DNA of 64,000 nucleotides. Source: Varroa destructor (taxonomy: Eukaryota; Arthropoda; Arachnida; Mesostigmata; Varroidae). The notes under the pieces were generated by a model. It was given only the letters and a program-made list of their open reading frames with translations, did not search any database and was not told the origin of the DNA. This document shows positions 28,501 to 40,300 of the stretch, piece after piece; the stretch's first letter is position 1, and each line of letters begins with the position of its first letter. Location of the stretch: the NCBI RefSeq assembly GCF_002443255.2, contig NW_019211456.1, forward strand, positions 19,949,557-20,013,556, written 5' to 3'. A program made the translations under genes and the position numbers.

Positions 28501-31500
28501 TTTCAGGTTTACTATAATATCTGAACGTATAATATAGACTCTCCCTAAGATGAGGCTTATCTAGAACAAGTTATACTAATCATATCCGTTTTTCTTTTGC
28601 CGCAACGTTTATACTTAAACAATAATTACGAAGTTAGTTTCAAGTATTGGGATAGCTGGAAGAAAAAACGATATTATATTTGGTTCTATATACTACAATA
28701 GCTTAAAATTTTCTCTCGATGTCGGCTGAGGTAGTACCAAGATTCATATTATTCGCATATTCTGCACAAGTTGGGCATTCGAACCCAGACATATACGCGA
28801 AAGAGTCAAAATTAATCTTTTTTTTATATCGTAGTCGCACTGTAAGCAATGAATTTAACTAAATCAAAGAAATATATATAAAGCTTATACATTTACTATA
28901 TCGAGCGTACACACCTTACCGTTTTCGTCCAAGAAAGATCTTGGAGCCGAAAGTTGACAGGTTCTGCAGGTTAACGGTCGGCCGAGAAAAAATTACAATG
29001 AAAATGAGGAAAAAAATAAAATCCATGATAAAGATAATTCTAGTATTAAAATAGGCAGTTTTCGAAGTTAACCCTAAAATCATCTAATATACTGTGTACT
29101 CTTTTGTCTCAGGTTCCTCTGAAGCCATCCAAACTGCCTTCCGGCTACAACGAGGATCAGCTACTCGTATTTGGAGAGATCAGACGCAATAGGCGAGGCT
29201 TTGTCGTAATCGTTCACTGGTTTCTCACCGAGGAACCTAATCATACATTGTAAGTTTTCATTTCGCTTCAGCGAACAGACAAGCTGTTGTCATACGTTAC
29301 CAGTTCTACATCTGTCTTTGTACCTTTTGTCACGGCAGTGCTTGATAAACTTTTATTTTCGTGGACCTGGCTTGCTTCAGCGCAATATACGAGTCTGCAT
29401 TCTACTGTGATAATTTGCAATCCTGTTACCTAAATATGTATTATACTATGCTTCAGGTTTATTAAACTAGGTTTATGGGGAATATGGAAACACTACTAAA
29501 ATAATCAGCAAACTAGGTACTATGATCGAACTAGTCTGGGATTTCGGTTGCACTTTTCGAACTTAGTATATCTATTGGCAAAAAAATAACAAAATATGCC
29601 ATTGAGTTTTTTTTAAATGCATGTTACCTTGTCACTGAAGGATATTGTGAAGGCCCGTAATTAGCTTCCACTTAACTATGTAGATAGAGAGGACAGCCAA
29701 GCAAGAACTATGATTGCAATGATACCAAATCGTGTATGCTCGCACCGTAGGTTACTCAGGAGCCTGCGTTATCATTCTTAAAATCATCTTTTGTAGTATT
29801 TATGCTTCAACACTACTTAACGCGTTAGTTGAAAGTGTTTCATTAAGTAGAACAGGTAACATTAAAACAAAGGGAAATAACCCTAGAGAGAAAGATAATA
29901 TTTGCTGGTATTTAACCCTCCAGCAGAAGTTCATGAGTGGGCTATTTTAGCGGCAGCGGGCAAAATGTGTGGCTCATCGATCGACTTATATTATACCAGC
30001 CTGTCCAGCTGTCCGTTACTCACCGTCATTGCATATGACGTGTACTTTCCGTCTTTTCGATTTATAAGTAGTACGGTATCAACAAAACAGTGCTAAAAAC
30101 TTTCAACCTTAATAGTGTATATAAACAATATATTTCACTTAGGCATTTAAATATAATACAGGAGAAACAAGTTCCTACACTAACTTAGAGGCCATTCAAA
30201 TTTATACTCGTACGCGTCGACTTGAAGTTCATTCTACGAATTTTTAACAAAAGTAATGGATTTTATGAAGATTTCAGCTAAGGTCATATATAAGCAATGA
30301 CACATGATATTGGGTCTGGCAGTGAATAGAGTATCTTCCGACTTCGTTCCTTGAGGTGAAATGTGGAAAAAATTTTAGACAGAGACTTTAGACTTTATAA
30401 ATGAGCTTGGTTTTTGCACAGTTTCATTCGGAAAAGTAACCAGTGGACCCCTGCCTACTAAGCTGCTATGTCCACGATTGAGATGGTAGACATAGCTTCG
30501 TTGTGAATAAATAGTGAGGTATTACATACGTCCCTAATGTCTTAATCCCTACATAAAGGAGTACCACCCTTTCATGTTAATATATTCCAGCTTGTATTTA
30601 GCTCAGATCGATTAAATAGGTCGGGCATAAGTTAGTATGGCTTTCCCGAGAGTTTACCTGAGCAAGACATTTACTCATTCACGTCTGACATATATATCGG
30701 CCATCATTGAGTTGAAACGTCACCATTTGCTGAAATACAATTGACATTACGACCGTTGTCTTTATCGAGGCTGACCAGAAGTATATGCTTTTCGTTTTGT
30801 CTGCGCTAAAACGCTTGTTGTGGAACAGCGTTAACTCGCTTAATCTTCGAGAAATTTCCAGAATCATTAACTTAGCATTTTTCCACGGTACCAGATAGCG
30901 TTAACGACGCATTACCTAATGCAAATGATCTTTCTAATTGGTTACTACCAAGAGACGTCGCCTATTTTTTTTAACGAAAAGCGGTCGTAGCAGGACGATC
31001 AGCCATTTCAGGATATACGTACGCGCAACAATCCGCGATCAGAATAGTTCGCGTGACTGGGACACGTGGATTGCCACATTCATTACATGTAAATTTTTAC
31101 CTTGTCCTTGGTTTTCGGCCTACTTTTTGGCTCCCTCTACTTTTTCTTTTTCAATGTCTATTTGCATACGTTATTGCACTTCAAGGACCTGATCTTGCCG
31201 CTGTCAACGATTGAGAATTATCGGCGACATCGTGTTTGTACCCTTCTTTCACGTGCGTTTCTCCTGCACGGCTCCTCACTGATTCAGACTCGCAGCAACC
31301 TTGAAGAAAAGCCTCTACCTGCAGTTGGAGACTTGAGCTTTGTCCTGCGCACGCTAGGAAGACAGCGCTGCCGTGAAGATCAGCAGGCAGTTAATTAACT
31401 AACGATCCAGTTCGATTTGTCCCCATTACAATTACGGTCAGAGGCAGGACAGCACCAGCAGTCGTATGTATTCCTGGCACCCACACGCTACTCATCTGCT

Positions 31501-34500
31501 GCCCCCTGTTGTGGTTCACCTAGCTCCGTAGCTGTTGTCATTTCACCGCCATTGACATTTTTGCTATTTACTGCGTAGCGAAAAAGCTTACTCGGAAAAA
31601 CGCTACAGAAAACGTGGAAAATGTTGCTATCCCCCCAGAGGCATAAATGAACGAATCCCGAACAAGTGTTAGCGGGACAGCCGCACTGAAACTACGCGAG
31701 AGAAGAAAGAAACCGGGAGCAACCTTTTCCTCCCGCCCACCGGGTTTAGATCCCATGGTACTTTCAAAATTTTTGCCTGACCTTACTGATGCTTGTATCG
31801 TTCCCGTTCAATTTCTCCTTTTGTGTCTTTTTTTTCGCTCCGCCTTCTATCGGGTCTGCCCCTGTCTCGCTCTTCGACAGAGATGTCGTTTTCACTGTCG
31901 CAACTATCAATGTGCTCCGTCTTTACTAGCTAGCCATCTCACTTTAGGTACCACTTACAATTACCCTTCAGAAACTGAGCTCTTTGTACCTTCTTTGACT
32001 CAGTGAGGCTCCGTCTCTTCTGTCTGGCCTGGTCTAGCCACACTACCTTGGCATCCTTTTTTGCAGTTTTACGCCCAATTTTACAGACTTGCAGGTCCGT
32101 CAGCTCTGACCTAACCTAGATCAGTCGCTACTATTGTCACACAGCAAGCACCATAGAAATATAATGTTTTACCACAAACCAGCGCGCGGCCTCAACCTAC
32201 AGTGATGCTCGATTCGCTCGTTGCCAACGTCTAGCTTTTATCATAGACTGCTACAGTGTTAACGGTAAGAGATAGTAAGCATCTAGCCGCGTTCAACTAG
32301 CGAAAAACTTTCCAGCCATCTGAAAAAATCTATTAGTACGTGTCAAATTCCTCCTAGCTAACTTTATGTCAGAGTCCTGCTGTTTCGGCAGCTATAAATC
32401 GGGCCGCAATGTAACGTGTTACAGGGCTGCTTTTGCATCCTCCCAGCAGTACCCCACTGGTCACTATGTGTCCGTAGAAGTACACATGATGTTGATAAGG
32501 CACCCGTGAAACCGAATGAGGTTTTCGTGCGTGCTATGAACTCCACGGCACCAGCCTTTCCCAGCTAACCTACTCGAGTATTAGCTGGACTCTAAATAAA
32601 ACTGGATCATTGCTATTTGGAGAGGGTGAGGAAGTACTTAGAGGAAAACAGCAGAAAAACAAAGAACGAAACTGAACGTTCGTATTTCTCCCGTTTTCGC
32701 CGTCATGATCTTCTATTATTGCGGTTATGACATAGCCTCTTTTATTCTTACTTTTTGACGCTACCAGGGCTCATGCTCTTCCTCTGTGCGGCGCTTCAGC
32801 GATGGCAGAAATGATAGCATAGAACATGTTACACAGCTCGGCCCCTCTAACCCAACAGAATGCATCCAAGGGTTCTCTATCGCTTGAAGAAACCAATGCG
32901 AAAAAAAAAGAAGGTCGTAAAGATCAAGTGTAAGCAAACGAACAAAGAGGTAAATACTGAACGAGAAGACAAACGATCTGCCCGACCAACAACAACGAAG
33001 TAGTAATAGCGATCACGGTAACAAAGGTTCAGGCGACGACAGCGACAGCCTCACGAGTAACAGACTTAACTGAAGCGCTCACAAGGACGAATATAATAAT
33101 ACGATTATATTACTCTGACAGTCCTCAACGGCAAGGTTATTAGCATGCAAAACGTGTGACCGTTGGAAGAAGTATATGAAGCTTACAAACATACTGTAAC
33201 CTTAGTCTAGGTTTTTATTTAAAATTTGTGTGCTGTTAAGAATAAAACGCAAAAAAGGGCTCGCAGTGAAAACAAATAAATGTATCGCTTATCCTCATTT
33301 TTGAAAATCATCTCATTAAATAACTCTTTGTGTGCTTATAACGCGGAAATTATGTACGTTCTTTTTTTGATTGCAGAGATTGGATAAATGCTATCATTAA
33401 CACTGTAAGTATCACATGGTTCCTGCACGTGTCAGAAATCATCTTAAAGTTAAATTTGTTGCGGATATTGGTCATAGCGTACCTGTGTAAATAATGACAC
33501 ACTATCATATACTAACTGTCGAGTCCCATACAAAAGACGCAATACTTCTTTGACTAATCTTAATTATGGACTATGTGTCCGTTGCGTTAGTTCAATTCAC
33601 TTATAAGATATTCAATCCATGGACGCGTTTTTTTCTAACAAGGTGCTCCCCCGTACAGATTCCCGCTCCACCGCCACCGCCCTACTCGGAAAATGACGAG
33701 ATTCAGCGGAATCATGGCTATCTCAACATGAACAAACTTGCCAGTGATCTCACGTTAATGGATATTAAAGGTAAAACTTGAAAAAGGTCAATATTTTTTA
33801 AAATTCTACGACAAATCTGTCTATGGTTCAAATATATATATATATATATTTCAAGTTAGCGTGTGTTGCCAGCATCATATCTACTTTTCGAAACCGTCTA
33901 ATTTTCACGTTTGGCAGAATCGTCAATTCGAAATGAGAAATCTGTTTCGCGCGGTCGAAGCTCGTCAAAAGGCGCCTCGCAAGAAGCCACGGCCTGCGGC
34001 GACGGAACGGCCCGAAGTTCGTCGCGGAAGTCACGAGGAGTTGATGCCGAAGAGGCTGCCATGAATGCCGCTTTAAACTCAGGCACTACTACGGGTAGCT
34101 TTCTAATCGCGTTACTAATTACTATGTTGTTATTACTCTGTCTATAGATGGTCGATTTTTGTAGTACCAGTTTGAAATGGACATTTTGACAAAATCTAAT
34201 TTTGTTTATCAGTTAAACACTTTCCCTTCTTTTCTTCTTGATACTGTAGTTAATATGGGAAAGGGGAATACGTTTTTCCGACGGCAAACCGATCGTTTAC
34301 CAGACTAGACTTCTTTTATCCATGGCCTTGTGTCTTTCTCTTAAGGTTGGGGCCGAAGTCCTGGCTGGAGTGTTCAAGGTGATCCCGCACAGATCTTGTG
34401 CTACTATGCAGCAGCAGAAGCAGCTATGGTGGATCTGAGCGCGTCAGATCTGGCATTTGATATTCCCGGTATGTGTATGCAATAAGAGAACAACCTGTCT

Positions 34501-35234
34501 GTAGGATTGCATACCTCCTACTACAGATACATGATAATTTTGTATGTCTATAAAAAATGTCTATAAAATGTAAAATAGTTGCTTTCAGACGCAAACTAAT
34601 TATCTGATCCGATTTAGCAAGTGAAAGGTTTCATTGAAGAACTAAGCGGACAAGAAGGAAAAATATTGCGGGTGTAGACAAACGGCTCTCGAAGATCAAC
34701 AAAAATGATCACTTGAAAGTTGAAAGGTATTCAATAAACAAGTCAGCTCGTAAGCCCGCTCTGTACTGTGTATTATACGTGATTTCAACAAATGTGTGTC
34801 AAAATTTTTTTTCTACCTTGTATATTATCTAAGCCTCAACAGACTAACTTTTCCGTGTTGAATTGCTATAAATATTGCAATCAAAGGGAGCAGCTGGAAC
34901 CAAATATTACTTACGAAGATGAATAAAAAGTACTTTCTAGAAATGGAAAATCACGGATCCGTTTTTAGTTGAAAATTACTATCTGTTTTTCATAAATAAA
35001 ATTGTCATATACTATGTCAAACAAAGTCACCCCTTGGGTAGCATTTTTAATCAACTTTAGCCTCTTCTTAAATACATTGTGTTGTACTGCATTGTTTCTA
35101 TTGCCTATTAATAATGAACATTGATACTTTCAATTTCAATTTTTTTAGCTGATTTAGGTGATCTGGACATTGGCGGTTCGATGTTAGGTGATTTCGGGGA
35201 TGCAAGCGCCATGGATTTTGGCGGGTTCTTCTAA
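15516..35234 (+). CDS. PH domain protein with low-complexity N-terminal region (multi-exon, 5' end missing)
   Basis: Nine coding exons can be chained with consistent GT-AG sites and phases: 15516-16522, 25448-25669, 25926-26083, 29113-29249, 33377-33404, 33659-33770, 33918-34094, 34346-34468 and 35149-35234 (TAA). They give about 683 residues without an initiator Met. Order: an Ala/Ser/Gly/Thr/Val-rich region with a Gln/His-rich stretch (about 1-336); a linker; a PH domain at about 403-518, opening TGYLYRYKKRLLNKDWRREY and closing with the helix DWINAIINT; a PPPPPY motif at 522-527 that could bind WW or SH3 domains; a Ser/Arg-rich linker; and an acidic Gly/Asp-rich tail ending AMDFGGFF. PH domains of this form usually bind phosphoinositides or membrane partners, so a cytoplasmic adaptor role is inferred. 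I do not recognise the family by name. The chain from 25448 onward is strong. The link to the first exon across an 8.9 kb intron rests on phase and composition. Confidence 0.75.
17198..17261 (+). repeat. Short tandem repeat, three copies of CCTAAATTATAAC
   Basis: CCTAAATTATAAC occurs at 17207-17219, 17227-17239 and 17249-17261. The longer unit GGATTCGAG plus this core is present at 17198 and again 42 bases later at 17240. Confidence 0.85.
17400..17810. repeat. Very AT-rich block
   Basis: The sequence is dominated by A and T, with repeated TTATT/AATTATTT words, most extreme near 17690-17800. No coding frame is supported. Confidence 0.6.
18192..18213. repeat. (TA)n microsatellite
   Basis: Eleven TA units occur in a row. 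Confidence 0.95.
25448..25669 (+). CDS. PH gene: exon leading into the PH domain
   Basis: The acceptor TTTCAG ends at 25447 and the donor GTACGT starts at 25670. An in-frame stop just upstream (about 25414) forces a splice acceptor here. The exon encodes a Ser/Gln-rich linker (ITSLQAVQAIFNNSPQQLYQ) and then the first PH strand, KTGYLYRYK. It starts and ends in phase 1. Confidence 0.72.
25926..26083 (+). CDS. PH gene: PH domain strands 1-4
   Basis: The acceptor CGCAG ends at 25925 and the donor GTAGGT begins at 26084. It encodes RLLNKDWRREYCVLL followed by SLVWFKGGDRR and LVLRDAPQLIAYGAY, the typical PH pattern of a basic first loop, a W-x-x-R-(Y/W)-x-V-L strand and an L-x-W-(Y/F) strand. Phase is 1 in and 0 out. 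Confidence 0.82.
26084..29112 (+). other. Intron of the PH gene
   Basis: This lies between GTAGGT and TCTCAG. A purine-rich part (about 26630-26900) is followed by a pyrimidine-rich part (about 26900-27240). No coding sequence is supported on either strand. Confidence 0.7.
29113..29249 (+). CDS. PH gene: PH domain central/C-terminal strands
   Basis: The acceptor TCTCAG ends at 29112 and the donor GTAAGT begins at 29250. It encodes VPLKPSKLPSGYNEDQLLVF and then EIRRNRRGFVVIVHWFL, consistent with late PH strands before the C-terminal helix. Phase is 0 in and 2 out. Confidence 0.8.
29250..33376 (+). other. Intron of the PH gene
   Basis: This lies between GTAAGT and TTGCAG. It has C/T-rich islands at about 31090-31330 and 31790-32080. 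Open frames there (up to 119 codons) show no known motif and look compositional. Confidence 0.7.
33377..33404 (+). CDS. PH gene: 28-nt micro-exon encoding the PH C-terminal helix
   Basis: The acceptor TTGCAG ends at 33376 and the donor GTAAGT begins at 33405. It encodes only (L)DWINAIINT, carrying the Trp that is nearly invariant in PH C-terminal helices. Phase is 2 in and 0 out, exactly joining its neighbours. It is too short for ordinary ORF finding. Confidence 0.78.
33659..33770 (+). CDS. PH gene: PPPPPY motif exon
   Basis: The acceptor CGTACAG ends at 33658 and the donor GTAAAA begins at 33771. It encodes IPAPPPPPYSENDEIQRNHG and then YLNMNKLASDLTLMDIK. The run PPPPPY contains a PPxY-type WW-domain ligand. 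Phase is 0 in and 1 out. Confidence 0.78.
33832..33849. repeat. (TA)n microsatellite in a PH-gene intron
   Basis: Alternating AT lies about 70 bases upstream of the acceptor for the 33918 exon. Confidence 0.9.
33918..34094 (+). CDS. PH gene: Ser/Arg-rich linker exon
   Basis: The acceptor TTGGCAG ends at 33917 and the donor GTAGCT begins at 34095. It encodes a basic, Ser-rich, probably disordered linker (ESSIRNEKSVSRGRSSSKGA) and then an Ala-rich helix-like stretch VDAEEAAMNAALNSG. Phase is 1 in and 1 out. Confidence 0.7.
34346..34468 (+). CDS. PH gene: penultimate exon
   Basis: The acceptor CTTAAG ends at 34345 and the donor GTATGT begins at 34469. It encodes GWGRSPGWSVQGDPAQILCY and then AAMVDLSASDLAFDIP. 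Only one frame is open with the required phase (1 in, 1 out). Confidence 0.7.
35149..35234 (+). CDS. PH gene: terminal coding exon
   Basis: The acceptor TTTTTTAG ends at 35148 and the stop TAA is at 35232-35234. It encodes a short acidic Gly/Asp/Phe tail (ADLGDLDIGGSMLGDFG, ending FGGFF). An AATAAA follows about 130 nt downstream. Confidence 0.75.
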
Positions 35235-35367
35235 ATCGGCGTAGTCTCAACTGTCGTGAAGTACGTACTTAAGGAAATCGGTGCTTATTCAAGCGATACT
35301 TAATGTTCAACCTAGGTGATTAGTCTAAACATCGCGGATCACTTTTTATGGATTATAGATAATCGCA

Positions 35368-35373
35368 AATAAA
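35368..35373 (+). promoter_or_regulatory. Candidate polyadenylation signal AATAAA for the PH gene
   Basis: A canonical AATAAA hexamer lies 134 nt after the stop codon and is followed by an A-rich stretch. This is a reasonable end for the plus-strand transcript. Confidence 0.45.
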
Positions 35374-37372
35374 TTTGTGATAAACAAAAAAGGAAAAAAA
35401 AACGAGATAAATAACGATAGTGATCGATTTCTTCATTTCACTTCACCGACAGTTGTCGTTAAAAAGTACTCATAAAGCCAACGCGCGAAGAGCGGAGATC
35501 TGTGGAGGAACGACCTGTCTTCGAATGTCGGAACACTCCTGCCTATCTGTCTCCACACGCTATTGTGTACAGTTATTAGATTAGAATAATTAAACCACTA
35601 TTAGATCTCACGCTATGCGAAAATTAGCACGGCACCATCGTGACGGTAAGCAGCACCCCTTAAAGAGATCTGTATCTATAAATGTTTCCCATTATTGTGA
35701 ATGGACAAATGACCGTCTTCCGTAAAAATTGCCTAGAGAGTCACTTGATTTTTGTACTGGGCATGTTCTATAGAAGAGGTGTGACCTACGAAAGTTACAA
35801 CCCTGCCATGTCTAACTGTTACGAGTCAACCACGGCAGAGTTGGGAAACGCCGTCACCGCCAAAGTTATCCAATTGAACAAAAGAGTATATTCGCGTACA
35901 ACCCTTCCCCGAACCATGTTTACCAAACACTATAATACATAAAATCTAGCGGTGACGAATGCTGAACACATTCAACGTATTGGAATTTGTCTGTTGACCG
36001 CCAGCGTTAATGTATTCACAATGTACCCATATATGCAAGGAGGTATGGCAGTTGTAAGCATAGCGTCAAGAACCATGAAGAAACCAGCTGGTCTATGTAT
36101 TGCCATACACTCCTTATCTTACTATAAGAAGAGATGTCCGTATTTAGTAGTTATATACGTACCATATACCAATAAAAGAATAAAATGCGCGATGCGTATT
36201 AGCACTAGAAAGAAAGTGAAAAAAGAGAAGACAACATAATCTGATTCGACCATGTGATCGGTTGCTGTAACAGTAATGTATGCCTATAGAAATACTGGTA
36301 ACAACAAGCAATCACAATTAGCACAAAGTAGAAGAATTCAATACCTACTGATGCCAATAGTAATACTGATGTGTAGCATTAAATAATAATTTGAGTAATT
36401 ACATTCAGAGAAAAACAGATGCGACTGATGTAAGCTAGAGGTTGTGTTTGGAGTTGGATGCCCTACGAAACGACGCATAGCTTGTTGGATAATTACCAAT
36501 GACAAACGGCCGAAAAGTACTTCAAGAAAAAAAAATGAAAAGGAGGGTTGGGCATGGAAAATACTTATTCAGATAGAGAAGCCGGCGGAATTGGACGATC
36601 GAGAGGCGAGATGACACGTGATGGATCTAGCTTGAATAACGGCCTTTTTGAATGTTGTGTTGGGTAAACATTTGCTGGGTGTGGAAATTATTCGGACAGA
36701 CTGTGTATCGAGAACGAATTGAACATAGAGGCTTTACGCGAAGGACATCCGCCTCAAGGCACCAGTCGGTTCAATGCTGCTTGCACAATAAAAACAGAAA
36801 CAAACATACATACGATTACAATGAAACACCACTAAGCGAAATATGCTCGTTCCTTTTCTTCCTTGCAGATAGTAAGAGTCTATAATGATTACAGTTAATA
36901 TCCCATGTACATATATATATGATAGGTTAACATATACATTATATATACTACGAGATGTGCAATACCTGGTAATGTAGATACGAAAAGAGACATGTCCATA
37001 CGTAGTGCTATATGCCATATTTCACTATGAATTATGTCCCTTAACAACAATTAATGAGAAAAAGTGACATTGCAATTGCAGCAGTTATTGGCGCGAATTG
37101 AAAAAGATTTATTAATTATACTGCCAAGCAGGCCACTGTACAGCAGTAATACATTAAATTATAATCTTACTATCTATCTAATGTTACAACAATAAACACG
37201 ACAAGGAAGATCGTATCGATGTGATTGTTCCTACTTCTAGAACTCGACCGTAGAGTACACTAAAATACAGCAACGAGTTTCAAAGCTTATTTTCCGTAAG
37301 TTTCTATAACCTAAAAGGCCTCTGAATGAAAAAAAAAACACTCACTTAAGGATTTCACGGTCAGTTTGCTCT

Positions 37373-37392
37373 TATATATATATATATATATA
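37373..37392. repeat. (TA)n microsatellite
   Basis: About ten TA units occur in a row in intergenic DNA. Confidence 0.92.
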
Positions 37393-40300
37393 GTAAATCA
37401 AGGCCCAAAAGAAAAGTGCGATGAATGAATGATGCAATTCCAACAGGGCATCCGAACCAAGCGTGTAGAGTTTAGCATAAAATCTTTAGATGATTCAAGT
37501 GTGCAAACGTTGTCAGAAGAGACGTAACTTAAAGTAAGAGCGAATCTGTTGCAATTTTTGCCACATTCTTTTTGAGAGTATGACTTCTTTTTTAGTAATA
37601 GCTGATCATTGTTGACTAGATTTTGAAGCAAACGCTAGAACTTCCTTGTTTTAAATACTTTGTTTTTACAAAGCTGAAGTGCCAAACTTGTCCTTCCGTT
37701 ACTAGAACATATAGGTCCCAATGTAAGGAAGGCAGCTGAGTTTACTTTAACCCAAGACAATACACTAGGCGTATCATAAGAATTAGCATGACCATAACAC
37801 GATTACGAATTGACGATTTTGACCCCCTGTACTTCTGTAAAACAATAAACAATAATGAGAATTGGCCATGAAGATAATGACCATAATATGAAAGGAAATA
37901 ATTCATTATACAAATGGACAGGTGTTGACAGGGAGGTCATTTTTACGTTAGAGGGATACACTGAGATCGAAAGTCGGAGGCCACTTCTTGCCTCGAAATC
38001 CATTGCCAGTTACTGTTCTGAACCTATGATTGTGGTTAATCTGACCCTTAGCAAATCGAATAAAAGGGAACTCATTATTACGACTACTATTATTGTCGGT
38101 ATACGTAGGATTACGAATATTACCCTAACGGTATTGTATATAGCGCGAAGAGTGCTACAGCAAGCGGACAGCTAATTAGTGTTTAGCCGCTGACAATTTC
38201 GAAAAATTCGAAATATCGAACAAAACTTTCCATCCTCAAAACGAAGAATATTCACGTGCCCTTCATATCTATAGTTTGCGCGTCGAAATGATACTCGAAC
38301 TACGATGTTTCTGAAACAAAATCGCAGGCCGAAATTCGCTACTCCACGTCACCATATGCGCGAGACTTCGTGATGTAAACACGAGACATTATGTAGTTGC
38401 TGACCGAAAAAACAAACAAGATGATGGAGAAGTGGCAAGCACTGCTACGTTGCCCTTGTATTCAGTGCCATCGAATCACCATAGTATCACCACGTGCACA
38501 CATTTGAAAAAACTACCCCGTCACTACATAATAATCATATAATAATTAGTCGCTCTTTTGTAATTACGCTAAAATTATGGCGAACTTTTTTTGCTATAGC
38601 AGATGTCTACGCGATATTCCGATAGGTCTTAAACGGTCCAACAAGCCTAATAGTTCTCAAGATGCTGCCTAAGAACACCGAGATTGCTAAATCCCTCTGA
38701 ATCATATGAACTGGGCGTGGTAAACGGTATAAAATATGGAAACAATTGACAATTAATTTTCAATATCATATCTGTCTGTGTGAGTATCAATAGATAAATA
38801 AATACACAACACAACGATGTCATAGAAACGTAGCGTGCCGTATACGCTATGCAATCAGCTATTTGTATAGAATAGACGTAAAACGTATTAATAGCCTAAA
38901 TGAGCCACGCTAGTGTACTAGGTAGCTGCTCATATCATTATTTTTGTTATTATTACTATAAATGCTATTACAAGAACATTAGTTGTATATTGGTTAAGTG
39001 TGTCATTACGAACACTAGTAAGACTACTATAATAATCCATGGTTATATGGTTCTATCTTAGCTAATTACTTATTAAAAACGTCCCCTGGACAGCATGGAC
39101 AGGGTCCAGTTTACCGTACTTCCTTGAAAGACTACGCTTATTTTTTCGCATTAATCATCCCTGAGAAATGGACGATGAAACGGGATTCGGCCCATTAGAT
39201 TGTGCTGGGTAACGAAAAACGAGCGTAATCGTAGAAGCTTGTTAGCCATTACTGGGGTTTGATGACAGTCCATCCTGACAGCTCTCTAAGTGAAATTGAA
39301 GACATAAATATACAACTGTTAGCTGACACAGATGTACGAATGGTATATATGATATCGGCAAAACATACAAGGCACCACCAAACGGAAAAGCTTTCAGTTA
39401 TACTGGGCTTAATCTAATTTTATTTTACTAGGTCTTGAAATAAACCTGTCACTGCACCCAGTAGAAAAAACATCGAAGCATACCCACGTTTCTTACTGAG
39501 AAGCACTCTAATTGTTCTAGCTAAAAACACTTAGCAATCAGAATAGAAAGAAAATACTGTACATTTAAGAAAGTTCACGAAACACATTATCTGCACAAAC
39601 GACTGATTATGCCCCGCTCTCTGACTACATATGCAATAGACGTTTATCGGACGAAGGAAACGGTTACCATAAAAACATTGTCCTTTATGCATTGGCATTT
39701 TTCAATTCTGTAGAATTTCTATATGTATAGTAATAAATATTGGCGCGAGTTAAATCCTTGGCGCGCAGTTGTCTAGATTCTAACTGCTAAAACCTTTATA
39801 CGTATACGTTTTAGTAAATAATATCTGAAAATTACGAAGAGGTGACGCTCGTATGCAGTGTTAGTTGATTCTGTGTTAGGCTGCTATCGTACTAGGTGAA
39901 CATTTCTAAGTAGGAATAATACGAAAATACGTATGCAGAGAGCGTGCATATACATGAGAGTTGTTGACGGCTGAAGATTTTTGTTTCGAAGAAAATATTT
40001 TGGCTTAAATAGGAAAGCAATTCAGAGGACCATCAAATAGCATTTAACTGATGGTGTACTATATATGAACTGCTGACAATGATATTGTAAAACGCATCCT
40101 TTTGAATAGGATACTCACAGAAAGAGATGTAATCTGCAAACTCGAAGTGGTTTTATAAGTAATCATCCGACAAACCATTATTCCCTCGACTGACTAGAGT
40201 CCTTTGAGTTGGCCCCCGAATGCCTGCTTTCACAGTCTGAAGCCCAAAATAACGAAATCTCTTCGATATGGATCATAATATCAAGCGACAGCCTACGCAT

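Noticed and set aside
28765..28800. GGGCATTCGAACCCA, resembling a tRNA T arm
   Set aside because: The loop is eight bases, not seven, and there is no matching acceptor stem or A box upstream.
37855..38175. 106-codon plus-strand frame in intergenic DNA
   Set aside because: It has no recognisable domain, no splice context and AT-rich codons like the background.
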